The translations under genes were made by a program, and so were the position numbers. The notes beneath the pieces are model-generated. The model was given only the letters and a program-made list of their open reading frames with translations, was not told the DNA's origin and did not search any database. Of a DNA stretch of 17,891 nucleotides, positions 1 to 7,305 are shown piece after piece (the first letter of the stretch is position 1; the number at the start of each line of letters is the position of its first letter). This DNA comes from Caryophanales bacterium UBA6768 (GTDB lineage: Bacteria; Bacillota; Bacilli; Bacillales_D; Amphibacillaceae): positions 1 to 17,891 of the forward strand of contig DKGO01000116.1 in the NCBI GenBank assembly GCA_002453315.1, given 5' to 3'.

Positions 1-443
1 ACCTTTTGTTGTTCACCTCCCGAAAGGTGGTAAAAGAAACGGTCTTTATATTTTGTTGTATTCGTTATTTGCATCGCTTGAGAGATAAGCTCTTCATCTT
101 CGCTCGTTAGACGATGGTTGAATAACGAACGATAAGGTGAGCGACCGAAAGAAATTAACTCCTGTACGGTTAGATTAGGCAACTGTTCCTTCGATTGAGG
201 TAACATTGCTATTTCTTTAGCTAATTCTTTTGTTTTATAGTGATGTAGTTGTTTTGCATTAATGAGAACAGAACCGTTATCCGTAGCTAGCAATCTACTA
301 ATGATTTTTAAAAAAGTTGACTTACCCGATCCGTTTGGACCAACAATCGAAGTAATTTGATGATCGGGAATCGAAATAGAAATATCATTTAATTGAAAGT
401 GATGCCTCTGAAAAAACACATCATTCGTTTCGATTGCATTCAT
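1..443 (-). CDS. FecE-type ABC transporter ATP-binding protein, 3' part cut by window edge
   Basis: This is the ATPase of an iron-compound importer; it would act on the cytoplasmic side and power the adjacent FecCD permease. About 147 N-terminal residues are present. The protein starts MNAIETNDVFF, has a Walker A GPNGSGKST near residues 31-39 and a Q-loop stretch AMLPQ, and reaches the ABC signature LSGGEQQ just before the window ends. Walker B and the H-loop lie outside. The ATG at 443 overlaps the TGA of the permease gene as ATGA, so the two are probably translationally coupled, and this is the third gene of the operon. FecE/FhuC-type ATPases are normally about 255-275 aa, so roughly 110-130 residues are missing. 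Ferric siderophore, heme and cobalamin ATPases cannot be told apart here; the Fur-type promoter favours iron. Confidence 0.9.
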   Translation of the reverse strand, partial: MNAIETNDVFFQRHHFQLNDISISIPDHQITSIVGPNGSGKSTFLKIISRLLATDNGSVLINAKQLHHYKTKELAKEIAMLPQSKEQLPNLTVQELISFGRSPYRSLFNHRLTSEDEELISQAMQITNTTKYKDRFFYHLSGGEQQK

Positions 444-1438
444 GACATGATCCTCCGTTTCTTAAGTAAGATTAAAAAGAACGGTGCCCCTAAGCTAGCG
501 AGTAAAATCCCAACCGGTAATTCAATTGGATCAAACGAAGACCGGGCGATTGTATCGGAGATGACAACAAGAATGGCGCCAAAAACGATACTTAACGGAA
601 GTAGAAACGTATAATCCTCTCCGACTAATAGGCGCAACATATGTGGAACGACGAGCCCGACGAAGCCGACAAGACCCGCAACACTCACGGCAACACCAGC
701 AAGTAGGGAAGCTAGTAAAATTAGTAAAAAGCGTTGCGCTTCTACTTTTTGTCCTAATAGTTTAGCGGAATCGTCCCCTAACAAAAGTAAGTTAGCAGGG
801 CGAATCGCAAAGAGCGACAAGCCGAGACTAAGAATGGCATAGGGAGCCATAAATGTAAGATGGTACCAGCCCTTTCCCGTTAGCCCTCCTGATAACCAAG
901 GTAAGACCGACTGAACGCGGTCACTGTACACGACCATAATTCCATTCATGACAGCTCCAAGAAGTGCATTAATTGCCACGCCAGCTAAAATAATTTTTAC
1001 AGGAGATGAGCCACCTTCCCATGCTAAGAAATAAATGGCAAGGGACGTGACAATAGCACCTATAAAGGCAGCCGCGGGTAATAGATAGCTAAATTGGGGA
1101 AGGAGAACCATTGTAACGATAGCAGCAAGACCAGCCCCGGCAGAAACCCCGATAATCCCAGGATCAGCTAAAGGATTTTTCATAACTCCTTGTAAAATTG
1201 CCCCCGAAGCGGCTAAGCAGCTACCGACTAATACCGCTATTAAGACCCTTGGCAAACGAATGTCCATAATAATTTTATTATGAATCGAATCCCCGTCTTG
1301 AAATAGGACGCTCCATATGTCAGCTAAAGAAATATCAATCGGTCCATACGTTAAGCCGTGGATGATGGCGAATAGTAATAGGATGGGTGAGAGCGTTGAA
1401 ATCAACACTCTTCTGAACCTTCGCTTTTTTAATGACAT
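440..1438 (-). CDS. FecCD-family ABC permease for an iron compound
   Basis: This 332-aa integral membrane protein forms the translocation channel of an iron-siderophore or heme importer. It has about nine or ten hydrophobic segments. FecCD hallmarks are the block IRLPRVL...GAILQGVMKNPLADPGIIGVS at residues 60-99 and GFVGLVVPHMLRLLVG at 258-273, with the usual C-terminal ELPVGILLASLGAPFF. Length is typical (about 330-350 aa). It starts 2 bases after the stop of the binding-protein gene and its stop overlaps the start of the ATPase gene, so it is the middle gene of a tight three-gene operon. Only one permease is seen, so a homodimer is likely, as in BtuC-type systems. Substrate is not determinable from the permease alone. 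Confidence 0.92.
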   Translation of the reverse strand: MSLKKRRFRRVLISTLSPILLLFAIIHGLTYGPIDISLADIWSVLFQDGDSIHNKIIMDIRLPRVLIAVLVGSCLAASGAILQGVMKNPLADPGIIGVSAGAGLAAIVTMVLLPQFSYLLPAAAFIGAIVTSLAIYFLAWEGGSSPVKIILAGVAINALLGAVMNGIMVVYSDRVQSVLPWLSGGLTGKGWYHLTFMAPYAILSLGLSLFAIRPANLLLLGDDSAKLLGQKVEAQRFLLILLASLLAGVAVSVAGLVGFVGLVVPHMLRLLVGEDYTFLLPLSIVFGAILVVISDTIARSSFDPIELPVGILLASLGAPFFLILLKKRRIMS

Positions 1439-1440
1439 GT

Positions 1441-2388
1441 TTATTCCTTCACATCATGTAACACATCATGAAGGTACTGTAGTGCATCAACTACCTTCGT
1501 TCCTGGATTTGTTCCAAAGAGTTCGGAAGGTAATGTAATGACGCGATTCTGTTTTACTGCGTCCAAATTATCCCACCCGGCAGCTTGAGAAATTTCCTTC
1601 ATAAAGCTAGCTTCTACTTCCTCTGGATTGCCGTGTGTCATGAGCAAAATAAGTTGTGGATTCGCTTCTATAATCCTTTCAGTATTCAATTGGGCGTATT
1701 GTGGATACTCTTCCAAACGTGGATAATCATGAGCAATATTCAGGCCACCAACAAGCTCCAAAAGATCTCCACCTAATGAGTTAGGTAGTGCAACTAAGTT
1801 CGTTCCAGGAGCACCATATATCATGACAACTTTTTGTTTATTTTCAGTTGTTTTTTCTTGGATTTTTGCTATAGTTTCATCGATTGTATGTAGGATATCG
1901 TTAGCTTTTTCTTGTTTGTGTAACATATCACCAAACAGTGTAATTTGCTTTTTAATATCAGCAACTGAATTCGCACTCGTTAAGACGAGCTGAGCGTCAA
2001 TATTCTCAATCGCTTGAATGTCTTTACGGTTCATCGGCTCATTACCTAGAACAACATCTGGCTCAAGAGATATGACTTTTTCTAAATCAATGCTGTGGGT
2101 TGAACCGACTTCAAGCTCTTTTTCGGCCTCTGCAATTGTTTTGCCAGAAGGACGCCCAACGACTTCATGCCCTAATGCGTAAATAATCTCAGTTTCACCA
2201 CTTCCTAAAGTGACGATATTTTCGGGTGCACGTTCAAAAACAATCTTTCTATCAGAAAAATCAGTTATTTCTATCTGATCACCTTCCTCACTTTTTGTAG
2301 TTTCCTTCGCTTGATTCTCCTGTTCATTTGAACAAGCAACTAAACTAAGAACGACTATAAACAATGCAACGAAACGATAAAGTTGCAT
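1441..2388 (-). CDS. Iron-compound ABC transporter substrate-binding lipoprotein (FecB/FhuD/BtuF class)
   Basis: This 315-aa lipoprotein would be anchored outside the membrane and deliver a ferric siderophore, heme or related compound to the permease. It has a hydrophobic signal segment and lipobox LVAC with the lipidated Cys at residue 19, followed by a Glu/Lys/Ser-rich linker. The mature part begins with the cluster A-like binding-protein pattern (ITDFSDRKI..., then NIVTLGSGETEIIYALG) and continues through SIDLEKVISLEPDVVL and LGGDLLELVGGLNIA, as in class III binding proteins. Start ATG 2388 is supported by GGAGGAG at 2394-2400, five bases upstream. It is the first gene of the operon and lies directly behind a promoter carrying Fur-box matches. 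The arrangement resembles yvrCBA of Bacillus, which is linked to cobalamin, but the Fur-type operator favours iron. Confidence 0.9.
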   Translation of the reverse strand: MQLYRFVALFIVVLSLVACSNEQENQAKETTKSEEGDQIEITDFSDRKIVFERAPENIVTLGSGETEIIYALGHEVVGRPSGKTIAEAEKELEVGSTHSIDLEKVISLEPDVVLGNEPMNRKDIQAIENIDAQLVLTSANSVADIKKQITLFGDMLHKQEKANDILHTIDETIAKIQEKTTENKQKVVMIYGAPGTNLVALPNSLGGDLLELVGGLNIAHDYPRLEEYPQYAQLNTERIIEANPQLILLMTHGNPEEVEASFMKEISQAAGWDNLDAVKQNRVITLPSELFGTNPGTKVVDALQYLHDVLHDVKE

Positions 2389-2408
2389 TCAAACTCCTCC
2401 AATCTAAT

Positions 2409-2452
2409 TGAGATTGATTATCAATTTCATATGATAATGAAAATCATTCTCA
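2409..2452. promoter_or_regulatory. Fur operator array (three overlapping or adjacent Fur boxes)
   Basis: Against the Bacillus 7-1-7 Fur motif TGATAATNATTATCA, three sites match at 12 of the 14 defined positions: TGAGATTGATTATCA at 2409-2423, TGATAATGAAAATCA at 2432-2446, and TGAGAATGATTTTCA on the minus strand at 2438-2452. The last two overlap with a six-base offset, the arrangement known for two Fur dimers on one operator. They cover the promoter spacer and -10; the first covers the start of transcription. Repression under iron-replete conditions is therefore expected. PerR or Zur boxes share part of this motif but fit less well with the operon content. Confidence 0.8.
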
Positions 2453-2459
2453 ATGTCAA
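2431..2459 (-). promoter_or_regulatory. Vegetative promoter of the iron importer operon
   Basis: Read on the minus strand, TTGACA (2454-2459) and TATCAT (2431-2436) are separated by exactly 17 bases, giving 6/6 and 5/6 matches to the SigA consensus. Transcription would begin near 2424 and give a leader of about 35 bases before the binding-protein ATG at 2388. The spacer and -10 are covered by the Fur-box matches listed separately. Confidence 0.8.
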
Positions 2460-2460
2460 T

Positions 2461-2977
2461 GCTGTTTCTAAATATTTTAAAATTATTTGAAAAATAGGCG
2501 TAGAGTATAGGCAGAGCACATACAATGGAACCTGGGATTCACGATAGGACAATGGGAGCGGAGTTTATTACATTTATAGCCGGGAGAAAGAATCAATCTA
2601 GATAAAAAAATGAAGAAAAATCAAATTGCGAAATACTTGCGCTCCCGCACAAATAGTCAATGAAGTCGGGGAAGCGGAGAAAATAATGACGAACACTGTA
2701 CGGGGAAGAAATCTTTACTTTGTATCCACACAATAAAGAACTGGCTATACGTTTAAACAGTAAACCTTAAGCCTGCTTTTAACGATAGTTTGTTGTTAGG
2801 GGGCCTTTTATCGGATTAAAGAAAAAAACTTTATCTGTCATCTTGACTTAGGATGAAAGACTTACAGACATGAGGGTATTTAGATACTTGTCGAAAGAGT
2901 CAATTTAACCGTTAATAAGGGTACATGTAAATATCGTAACCGGTGTTGAAACTGGAAATAGAAGGGTGAGAAAAGTT
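2461..2977 (+). other. Gap with possible decayed coding sequence
   Basis: No intact gene is visible in this stretch. In one plus-strand frame, 2491-2736 reads as protein-like pieces broken by stops at 2545, 2599 and 2611; the last piece runs from 2614 to the TAA at 2734-2736 and contains IVNEVGEAEKIMTNT. A short continuation in another frame (NKELAIRLNSKP) runs to about 2768. This looks like an old, frameshifted gene, but the family was not recognised and chance cannot be excluded. A convincing promoter for the lipoprotein gene was not found; TTGTCG...17...GTTAAT around 2890-2918 is only a weak candidate. Confidence 0.2.
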
Positions 2978-3721
2978 GTGAAGAAACGTATTTTCGCATT
3001 TATTAGTGTGCTTAGTTTATTATTTTTAATTGCTTGTGGGGATAGCGGGGGTAAATCGAATACAGCAAGTAAAAACAGTAAAAGTAGCAAAAGTAGCGAC
3101 AGTGTACCAATTGAGGATGTAGAGGGGATCGCATTTGACTTAGATAATAATACATATGAATATGATGGCCTGAAGGTTACTGTTCATTCTGTTGGCTATG
3201 TTGATAACTATTATCCCGAGTTGACTGAAAATGTATTAGTTAGTGGAAAAACCGATGTTAATGGGCATTATTTTTTTGAGTTGGAAATTGAGAACACAAA
3301 CGACCACGATATCGAGTACTTCAATCGATTTGAGTTATATGATAAGGAAAGAACAGATTTAAGCCCAGGCAGTCCAAAAGATTTTATTTGGAGTACTGCG
3401 GAATATAATTTACCTGTATACAATCCTGAATATGGTACGGATGAAGAGAAGGAAGAATTCAATGAATACGCATCTTTTTTAGAAAAGTATAAGTTATTAG
3501 AGACATACGATTATCCCATCAGAGATGGCAGTACTGTACGAGGTCTTTGGGTCATGAATTTCGATGAACCTGTTCACGAATCAATTGATTCGATTTACGT
3601 ATATAATGATAGTGACCTTGTCTTTACAATGAAACCAACAGACGAAAAGTGGAAGTTCTCTGATGTAGAGTATTCTGTCGATTATGATAAAGGCTGGGAC
3701 GATGCTGATAGCTTTCAATAA
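2978..3721 (+). CDS. Secreted lipoprotein of unknown function
   Basis: The protein is about 247 aa. It has a basic N-terminus (MKKR), a hydrophobic core and lipobox LIAC with the lipidated Cys at residue 20, then a Gly/Ser/Lys-rich linker. The mature part is acidic and beta-rich: a segment VEGIAFDLDNNTYEYDGLKVTVHSVGYVDNYY, then FELEIENTNDHDIEYFNRFELYDKE, resembles the immunoglobulin-like fold of DUF4352-type lipoproteins, but this is inferred from pattern only. The GTG at 2978 is chosen because GAAGGGTGAG (2961-2970) lies seven bases upstream; an in-frame GTG at 2966 would overlap that ribosome binding site. The next gene follows after 33 bases, so the two probably form one transcript. No enzymatic motif is visible. 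Confidence 0.85.
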   Translation: MKKRIFAFISVLSLLFLIACGDSGGKSNTASKNSKSSKSSDSVPIEDVEGIAFDLDNNTYEYDGLKVTVHSVGYVDNYYPELTENVLVSGKTDVNGHYFFELEIENTNDHDIEYFNRFELYDKERTDLSPGSPKDFIWSTAEYNLPVYNPEYGTDEEKEEFNEYASFLEKYKLLETYDYPIRDGSTVRGLWVMNFDEPVHESIDSIYVYNDSDLVFTMKPTDEKWKFSDVEYSVDYDKGWDDADSFQ

Positions 3722-3754
3722 GTTTAGTCACCCTTTTATAAGAAGGAACCCAAT

Positions 3755-4780
3755 ATGAAAAGAAAGCGGATTATGCTAATAACAATCTTCGTCATTCTGT
3801 TACTTATCTTATTGCTCATTTTAAATCAAATGTACTGGAAAAAGAACAGATTAACCGCAGCAACGATTGAAGAGCTGGAAAGAGTTTATAATCTCCCAGA
3901 AGACACGCTAGAAGTGATTTCAATTGAAGAAGCTGACGATCCATATAAGAATAAGCTGCTTGGAATTGACAAAATTTTTAGTGGAAAAGATTACATCGTT
4001 CAAGTGAAGGTAGATGAAGAGCTTCCATTTAAAATAAAAGGCACGATCAATTCTAGGAAACGGTATTTTAGTGGCGATGACTATATTCAGAAAAAACATG
4101 AAGTCTTGTTAGATAATCAGGCTTCTTATCAAACCCTTTTTGACAACGTAGAGAAGCTTGGTGTAAAGCTTGACGGGATAAAAGGGGGAACGCATTATAA
4201 GAGGTTTCGGAAGGGAATACGTACGCTACATTTCACCTTGCATGTGAATAATGTCCAAGTTGATGCTAGTCAATTGTTCGCGAACTTACAAAGCATGTCG
4301 ACAGAAATTTTAGAGCATGTTGAAACAGATATTGCATTAGATTTACACATTCCAATCAAGGAATATCGTCAGGACGAAGTTCAGGAGTCGGTTATCCAAG
4401 TAGAGATGGATGACGAGAGACCAGAGTACATAGAGCAAGAATTCGAGAAGTTGCTTCACGAAGTACGCTCTCTCCATCTTATGGACGATCAACTGTTAAG
4501 CGAAATTGAACCGTTCGGCATGACAACCTTATCGTCAAGCCTTGAATCTAAATATCGCAGTCAAACCCATGACCTCTATTACCACCGGTTTGGTCTGTTA
4601 ATGGAGAAGGAAATTGCAGTTGAGAATGTTGGCGACGTCATGACGCTATTAGAGGAAAAAGGCTTAGGAGACTCTCATGTCTATTTACAGTTTTCTGACG
4701 GAGGGACGAAAGCTTGCAAAGTGAAGGACATTAAGGAAGTGAACGACTTTGAAGCTTGTTCCTCAATTGATGATGAGTAA
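3755..4780 (+). CDS. Membrane-anchored protein of unknown function
   Basis: This 341-aa protein has a basic start (MKRKR), one hydrophobic helix at about residues 7-25 and a long charged soluble part that should face outside. The soluble part looks like two or three alpha/beta units of similar style, for example YQTLFDNVEKLGVKLDGIKGG and DVMTLLEEKGLGDSHVYLQF. Two Cys near the C-terminus (CKVKDIKEVNDFEAC) could form a disulfide. No catalytic motif or known family was recognised. AGAAGGA lies about eight bases before the ATG. It follows the lipoprotein gene by 33 bases and ends 12 bases before a strong terminator, so it is the last gene of a two-gene unit and may work with the lipoprotein at the outer face of the membrane. 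Confidence 0.85.
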   Translation: MKRKRIMLITIFVILLLILLLILNQMYWKKNRLTAATIEELERVYNLPEDTLEVISIEEADDPYKNKLLGIDKIFSGKDYIVQVKVDEELPFKIKGTINSRKRYFSGDDYIQKKHEVLLDNQASYQTLFDNVEKLGVKLDGIKGGTHYKRFRKGIRTLHFTLHVNNVQVDASQLFANLQSMSTEILEHVETDIALDLHIPIKEYRQDEVQESVIQVEMDDERPEYIEQEFEKLLHEVRSLHLMDDQLLSEIEPFGMTTLSSSLESKYRSQTHDLYYHRFGLLMEKEIAVENVGDVMTLLEEKGLGDSHVYLQFSDGGTKACKVKDIKEVNDFEACSSIDDE

Positions 4781-4792
4781 TCGTAAAAAATG

Positions 4793-4829
4793 ATGGCGAT
4801 TTTCTAACTGACTATTAGAAAATCGCCAT
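4793..4829. terminator. Strong bidirectional intrinsic terminator
   Basis: A perfect 15-bp inverted repeat, ATGGCGATTTTCTAA / TTAGAAAATCGCCAT, surrounds a 7-base loop. GTTTTTGTTT follows on the plus strand and AAAAAA at 4785-4790 precedes it, giving a U-tract on the minus strand as well. It sits between the convergent 3755-4780 and 4838-5548 genes and should end both transcripts. Confidence 0.9.
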
Positions 4830-4837
4830 GTTTTTGT

Positions 4838-5548
4838 TTAAATATCACAGTTATCGTCTGAACAGACGCCACTTTCTTCAGTATTTAATACGGTTAACTG
4901 TGGTTGAATACCTTCTTCCTCAGCCACTTTCTTTAACGCATTTGCGAAAGCTTCTGGTGGCTGTGCGCCTGAAATCGCATATTTACGGTTAATGACGAAG
5001 AATGGCACGCCTTGAACGCCTAATTGTTGAGCTTCATTTAGCTCAGCACGGACTTCCTCTGTAAAGTCCGAGGACTGTAACACTTTTTCTACGAGCTCTT
5101 TTGCAAGACCAACTTTCTCTGCAATCTCGGTGAGAACGTCATCGTCCCCAATCGCTGCCCCTTCGACAAAGTACTGATTGAGAAGTTGCTCGGTCATTTG
5201 TGCACCAACACCCTCTTGCTCTGCTAATTTTGTTAAGCGATGAGCTTTAAATGTATTCGCGACTTTCATTTGATCAACATTAAAATTCAGACCAACCGTT
5301 TTCGCTTGCTCAGCGATGTTATCCATCATCGTTTGTGCTTCAGCTATACTCGTATTGTATTTTTTCGCTACGTTCTGAATGATGCTACCGTCCGAAGATT
5401 CTGGAGTGTTCGGGTCTAACTGATACGCTTTAAATTCAACCTCAATATGGTTTCCTAGATTTGTTGTCTCTATCGCTTCTTCTAGTCTCCTTTTTCCAAT
5501 ATAACAAAATGGGCAAACGTAATCAGACCAGACTTCAATTTTCATCAT
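4838..5548 (-). CDS. FrnE/DsbA-family thiol-disulfide oxidoreductase
   Basis: This protein of about 236 aa has a thioredoxin-like fold with a helical insertion, in the FrnE / 2-hydroxychromene-2-carboxylate isomerase-like branch of DsbA proteins. It has no signal peptide, so it should act in the cytoplasm as a disulfide isomerase or reductase. The N-terminus MKIEVWSDYVCPFCYIGKRR carries the CPFC redox centre (Cys12 and Cys15), and GVPFFVINRKYAISGAQPPEAF carries the cis-Pro loop and the usual family end. A second pair, CSDDNC (CX4C, Cys229 and Cys234), lies at the C-terminus; Deinococcus FrnE is known to use both CXXC and CX4C. The ATG at 5548 is preferred over an in-frame GTG at 5557, because the GTG is inside the ribosome binding site AGAAGGG (5557-5563). 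It is a single-gene unit. Confidence 0.9.
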   Translation of the reverse strand: MMKIEVWSDYVCPFCYIGKRRLEEAIETTNLGNHIEVEFKAYQLDPNTPESSDGSIIQNVAKKYNTSIAEAQTMMDNIAEQAKTVGLNFNVDQMKVANTFKAHRLTKLAEQEGVGAQMTEQLLNQYFVEGAAIGDDDVLTEIAEKVGLAKELVEKVLQSSDFTEEVRAELNEAQQLGVQGVPFFVINRKYAISGAQPPEAFANALKKVAEEEGIQPQLTVLNTEESGVCSDDNCDI

Positions 5549-5571
5549 AATAGCCACCCTTCTTTTCTTCT

Positions 5572-5600
5572 ATTTTAAAGTGTTCGTGGAGTTGGCACAA
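5572..5600 (-). promoter_or_regulatory. Likely promoter of the FrnE-like gene
   Basis: On the minus strand, TAAAAT (5572-5577, 5/6 match) is preceded after 17 bases by TTGTGC (5595-5600, weak -35). Transcription would start near 5565, only a few bases before the ribosome binding site, giving a very short leader. Confidence 0.4.
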
Positions 5601-5695
5601 CGTATCTGTTTAAAGGTGAAGGTAACCTGAAAGCTCTCAAATGAACCTAAATAACTAGCAACCTTTTAATTATGATAGGACTTTCTATCGAAATT

Positions 5696-5704
5696 TGTTA
5701 TAAT
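5696..5704 (+). promoter_or_regulatory. Extended -10 promoter of the TcaA-like gene
   Basis: TGTTATAAT gives a perfect TATAAT at 5699-5704 with an upstream TGn extension; no good -35 is present at 17 bases. The leader to the ATG at 5788 would be about 77 bases and carries GGAGGGG five bases before the start. Confidence 0.6.
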
Positions 5705-5787
5705 GCTAGTCATATTGGCTTAATCCAATTTTAGGGACTTCAACCAAAGAATGGAGAAAAAGAGAGAAAAAATGTGGAGGGGTAGTC

Positions 5788-7116
5788 ATGGATAAGAAGT
5801 ATTTGTATATTGGGATTCCAATAGTAATAGTAGCACTTATTTTTCTTTTTACAGGTAGTAAAGCTTCTCCAACTGAACTTGTTGATGAATTTCGCGAAAC
5901 AGTGGAGAACAGAGATGCGAAAGGGTTAGTGAAGCTAGTAGAGGTTGGCGACAATGTTCAATGGGACGTCGATGACGCGCAAAGCATCATAGAGTATTTA
6001 CAAGAAGATGATGATGACTTCAGTGAACAAATCGCACTGCTATATGCACAAGCGAGTTACTACGATACGGATGGACAAGTACACAATCGATATACAGAGC
6101 TGTTCCCAGGAGAGAGCATCACTCACGTTGGCCCGTTCTATCTAACAAAAGTAAAAAAGTTTATCGGTGAAAAGTATGAACTAAGAGCAAGAGGTTATAC
6201 GTTAACGGTACAAGCAGATAAGGACGCGAAAGTAACACTTAAAGATGAAGAAATAAAATTTAAGGATGAAGCCGAGAAAGAGATTGGCCAATTTGGACCA
6301 GGAGTCTACACGATCAAAGCAGAGAAAAAATATGAATACACGACAGTTGAAAATGAAACGACCGTCACTCTGTTTGAGCCAGAGGATTTTGAAAGAACAG
6401 CGACACTAGATTTAACAGGGGAAACCGTCACAGTCACATCGAACATGCCGAATACGGCCTTGCTAGTCAATGGTAAAAAAGTAGACGTAACGATTGAGGG
6501 TAGTGCCGAGTTTGGTCCAGTTGTTGATGGATTGGAATTAGAAGGGGAAGCCGAACTTCCATGGGGCACGGTGAAAAGTCCTAAAGTGACCATTGGCGAT
6601 GAATCTGAGAATGCAAACCATGGCACACTTAACATCACGCCAAATCCAGCAAGCGACAAAAAAGTACAAGACGTCCTCGTAAAGACGATTAACGATTTTT
6701 ACAAAAGTACAATCAATGCGAAAGTAAAACAAGACGAAAAACTATTAAAAAACATGTCTGATAACTTAAAGAAAGACTATGTAACCACAATCGACCGGTA
6801 TAAGAACGACAGCTACAACCGTCACTTTAAAGGCGAAGCTCTCGGAACGAGAATTGATTTTTCCCGTGTTGACTATGAATACGGGAGCGGAGGCAATCAC
6901 CTAATCAAAGTTCCTGTCGAACTCCATGAAAAAACAGAAGAAGTCGTATTTAGTGAAAAAGGAGTCGAAAACAAGTATTTTGAACGAATGATCGTCTTGC
7001 AGTATGTTGAAAAAGATAAAAACTGGATCGTGAACGAAGTAGGTGGCGACCATAGTCGAAACGTGAACGATTACATGACGAGCGACGCCGTTGTAAAAAC
7101 GACGTTTAAAGAATAA
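5788..7116 (+). CDS. TcaA/YvbJ-like membrane-anchored extracytoplasmic protein
   Basis: This 442-aa protein has one N-terminal helix (about residues 5-22) and a large outside part. The order resembles TcaA of Staphylococcus and YvbJ of Bacillus: a helical segment (about 27-110), two beta-rich units (about 130-275, including GQFGPGVYTIKAEKKYEY and NMPNTALLVNGKKVDV), and a C-terminal NTF2-like domain (about 290-430) ending in FERMIVLQYVEKDKNWIVNE. TcaA-type proteins are linked to the cell envelope and glycopeptide response; the exact role here is inference. Unlike typical family members it lacks the cytoplasmic CxxC...CxxC zinc ribbon and begins almost directly with the helix. GGAGGGG is five bases before the ATG. 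An extended -10 promoter lies upstream and a terminator follows, so it is monocistronic. Confidence 0.8.
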   Translation: MDKKYLYIGIPIVIVALIFLFTGSKASPTELVDEFRETVENRDAKGLVKLVEVGDNVQWDVDDAQSIIEYLQEDDDDFSEQIALLYAQASYYDTDGQVHNRYTELFPGESITHVGPFYLTKVKKFIGEKYELRARGYTLTVQADKDAKVTLKDEEIKFKDEAEKEIGQFGPGVYTIKAEKKYEYTTVENETTVTLFEPEDFERTATLDLTGETVTVTSNMPNTALLVNGKKVDVTIEGSAEFGPVVDGLELEGEAELPWGTVKSPKVTIGDESENANHGTLNITPNPASDKKVQDVLVKTINDFYKSTINAKVKQDEKLLKNMSDNLKKDYVTTIDRYKNDSYNRHFKGEALGTRIDFSRVDYEYGSGGNHLIKVPVELHEKTEEVVFSEKGVENKYFERMIVLQYVEKDKNWIVNEVGGDHSRNVNDYMTSDAVVKTTFKE

Positions 7117-7127
7117 TGATTAGCTGG

Positions 7128-7163
7128 GAAAAGCCAATTTTGACAGATGGCTTTTCTTTTTTT
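7128..7163 (+). terminator. Intrinsic terminator of the TcaA-like gene
   Basis: A 9-bp stem, GAAAAGCCA (7128-7136) with TGGCTTTTC (7148-7156), is followed by a run of seven T. It lies 12 bases after the stop codon. Confidence 0.85.
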
Positions 7164-7239
7164 GTAAACTAATGATCCTGTTATGAAATTTTGAAGACGG
7201 TAGAAGCGCTATATAGATTAAGAGAAAGAATAATAAGTA

Positions 7240-7290
7240 AAAAAGCTACACTCCCAATTATGAAAATGTATATAATAAATGGAAGTGTAG
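7240..7290 (-). terminator. Terminator downstream of tagH
   Basis: On the minus strand, CTACACTTCC (7281-7290) pairs with GGGAGTGTAG (7246-7255) over 10 bp with one G-U pair, followed by CTTTTTTAC. The loop is long (25 bases). It begins 16 bases after the tagH stop and would end the tagGH transcript. Confidence 0.65.
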
Positions 7291-7305
7291 TATAAGGCTT
7301 TGTTT

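Noticed and set aside
393..614. 73-codon plus-strand ORF
   Set aside because: It is antisense to the ATPase and permease genes, lacks a good ribosome binding site, and its residues follow from the codon pattern of the real genes.
1441..2388. Cobalamin-specific BtuF assignment
   Set aside because: Gene order resembles yvrCBA, but the Fur-type operator and the lack of any B12 riboswitch in the leader of about 35 bases favour an iron compound.
6306..6659. 117-codon minus-strand ORF inside the TcaA-like gene
   Set aside because: It is a Ser/Val/Thr-rich shadow of a well-supported gene in the opposite frame and has no start signals.
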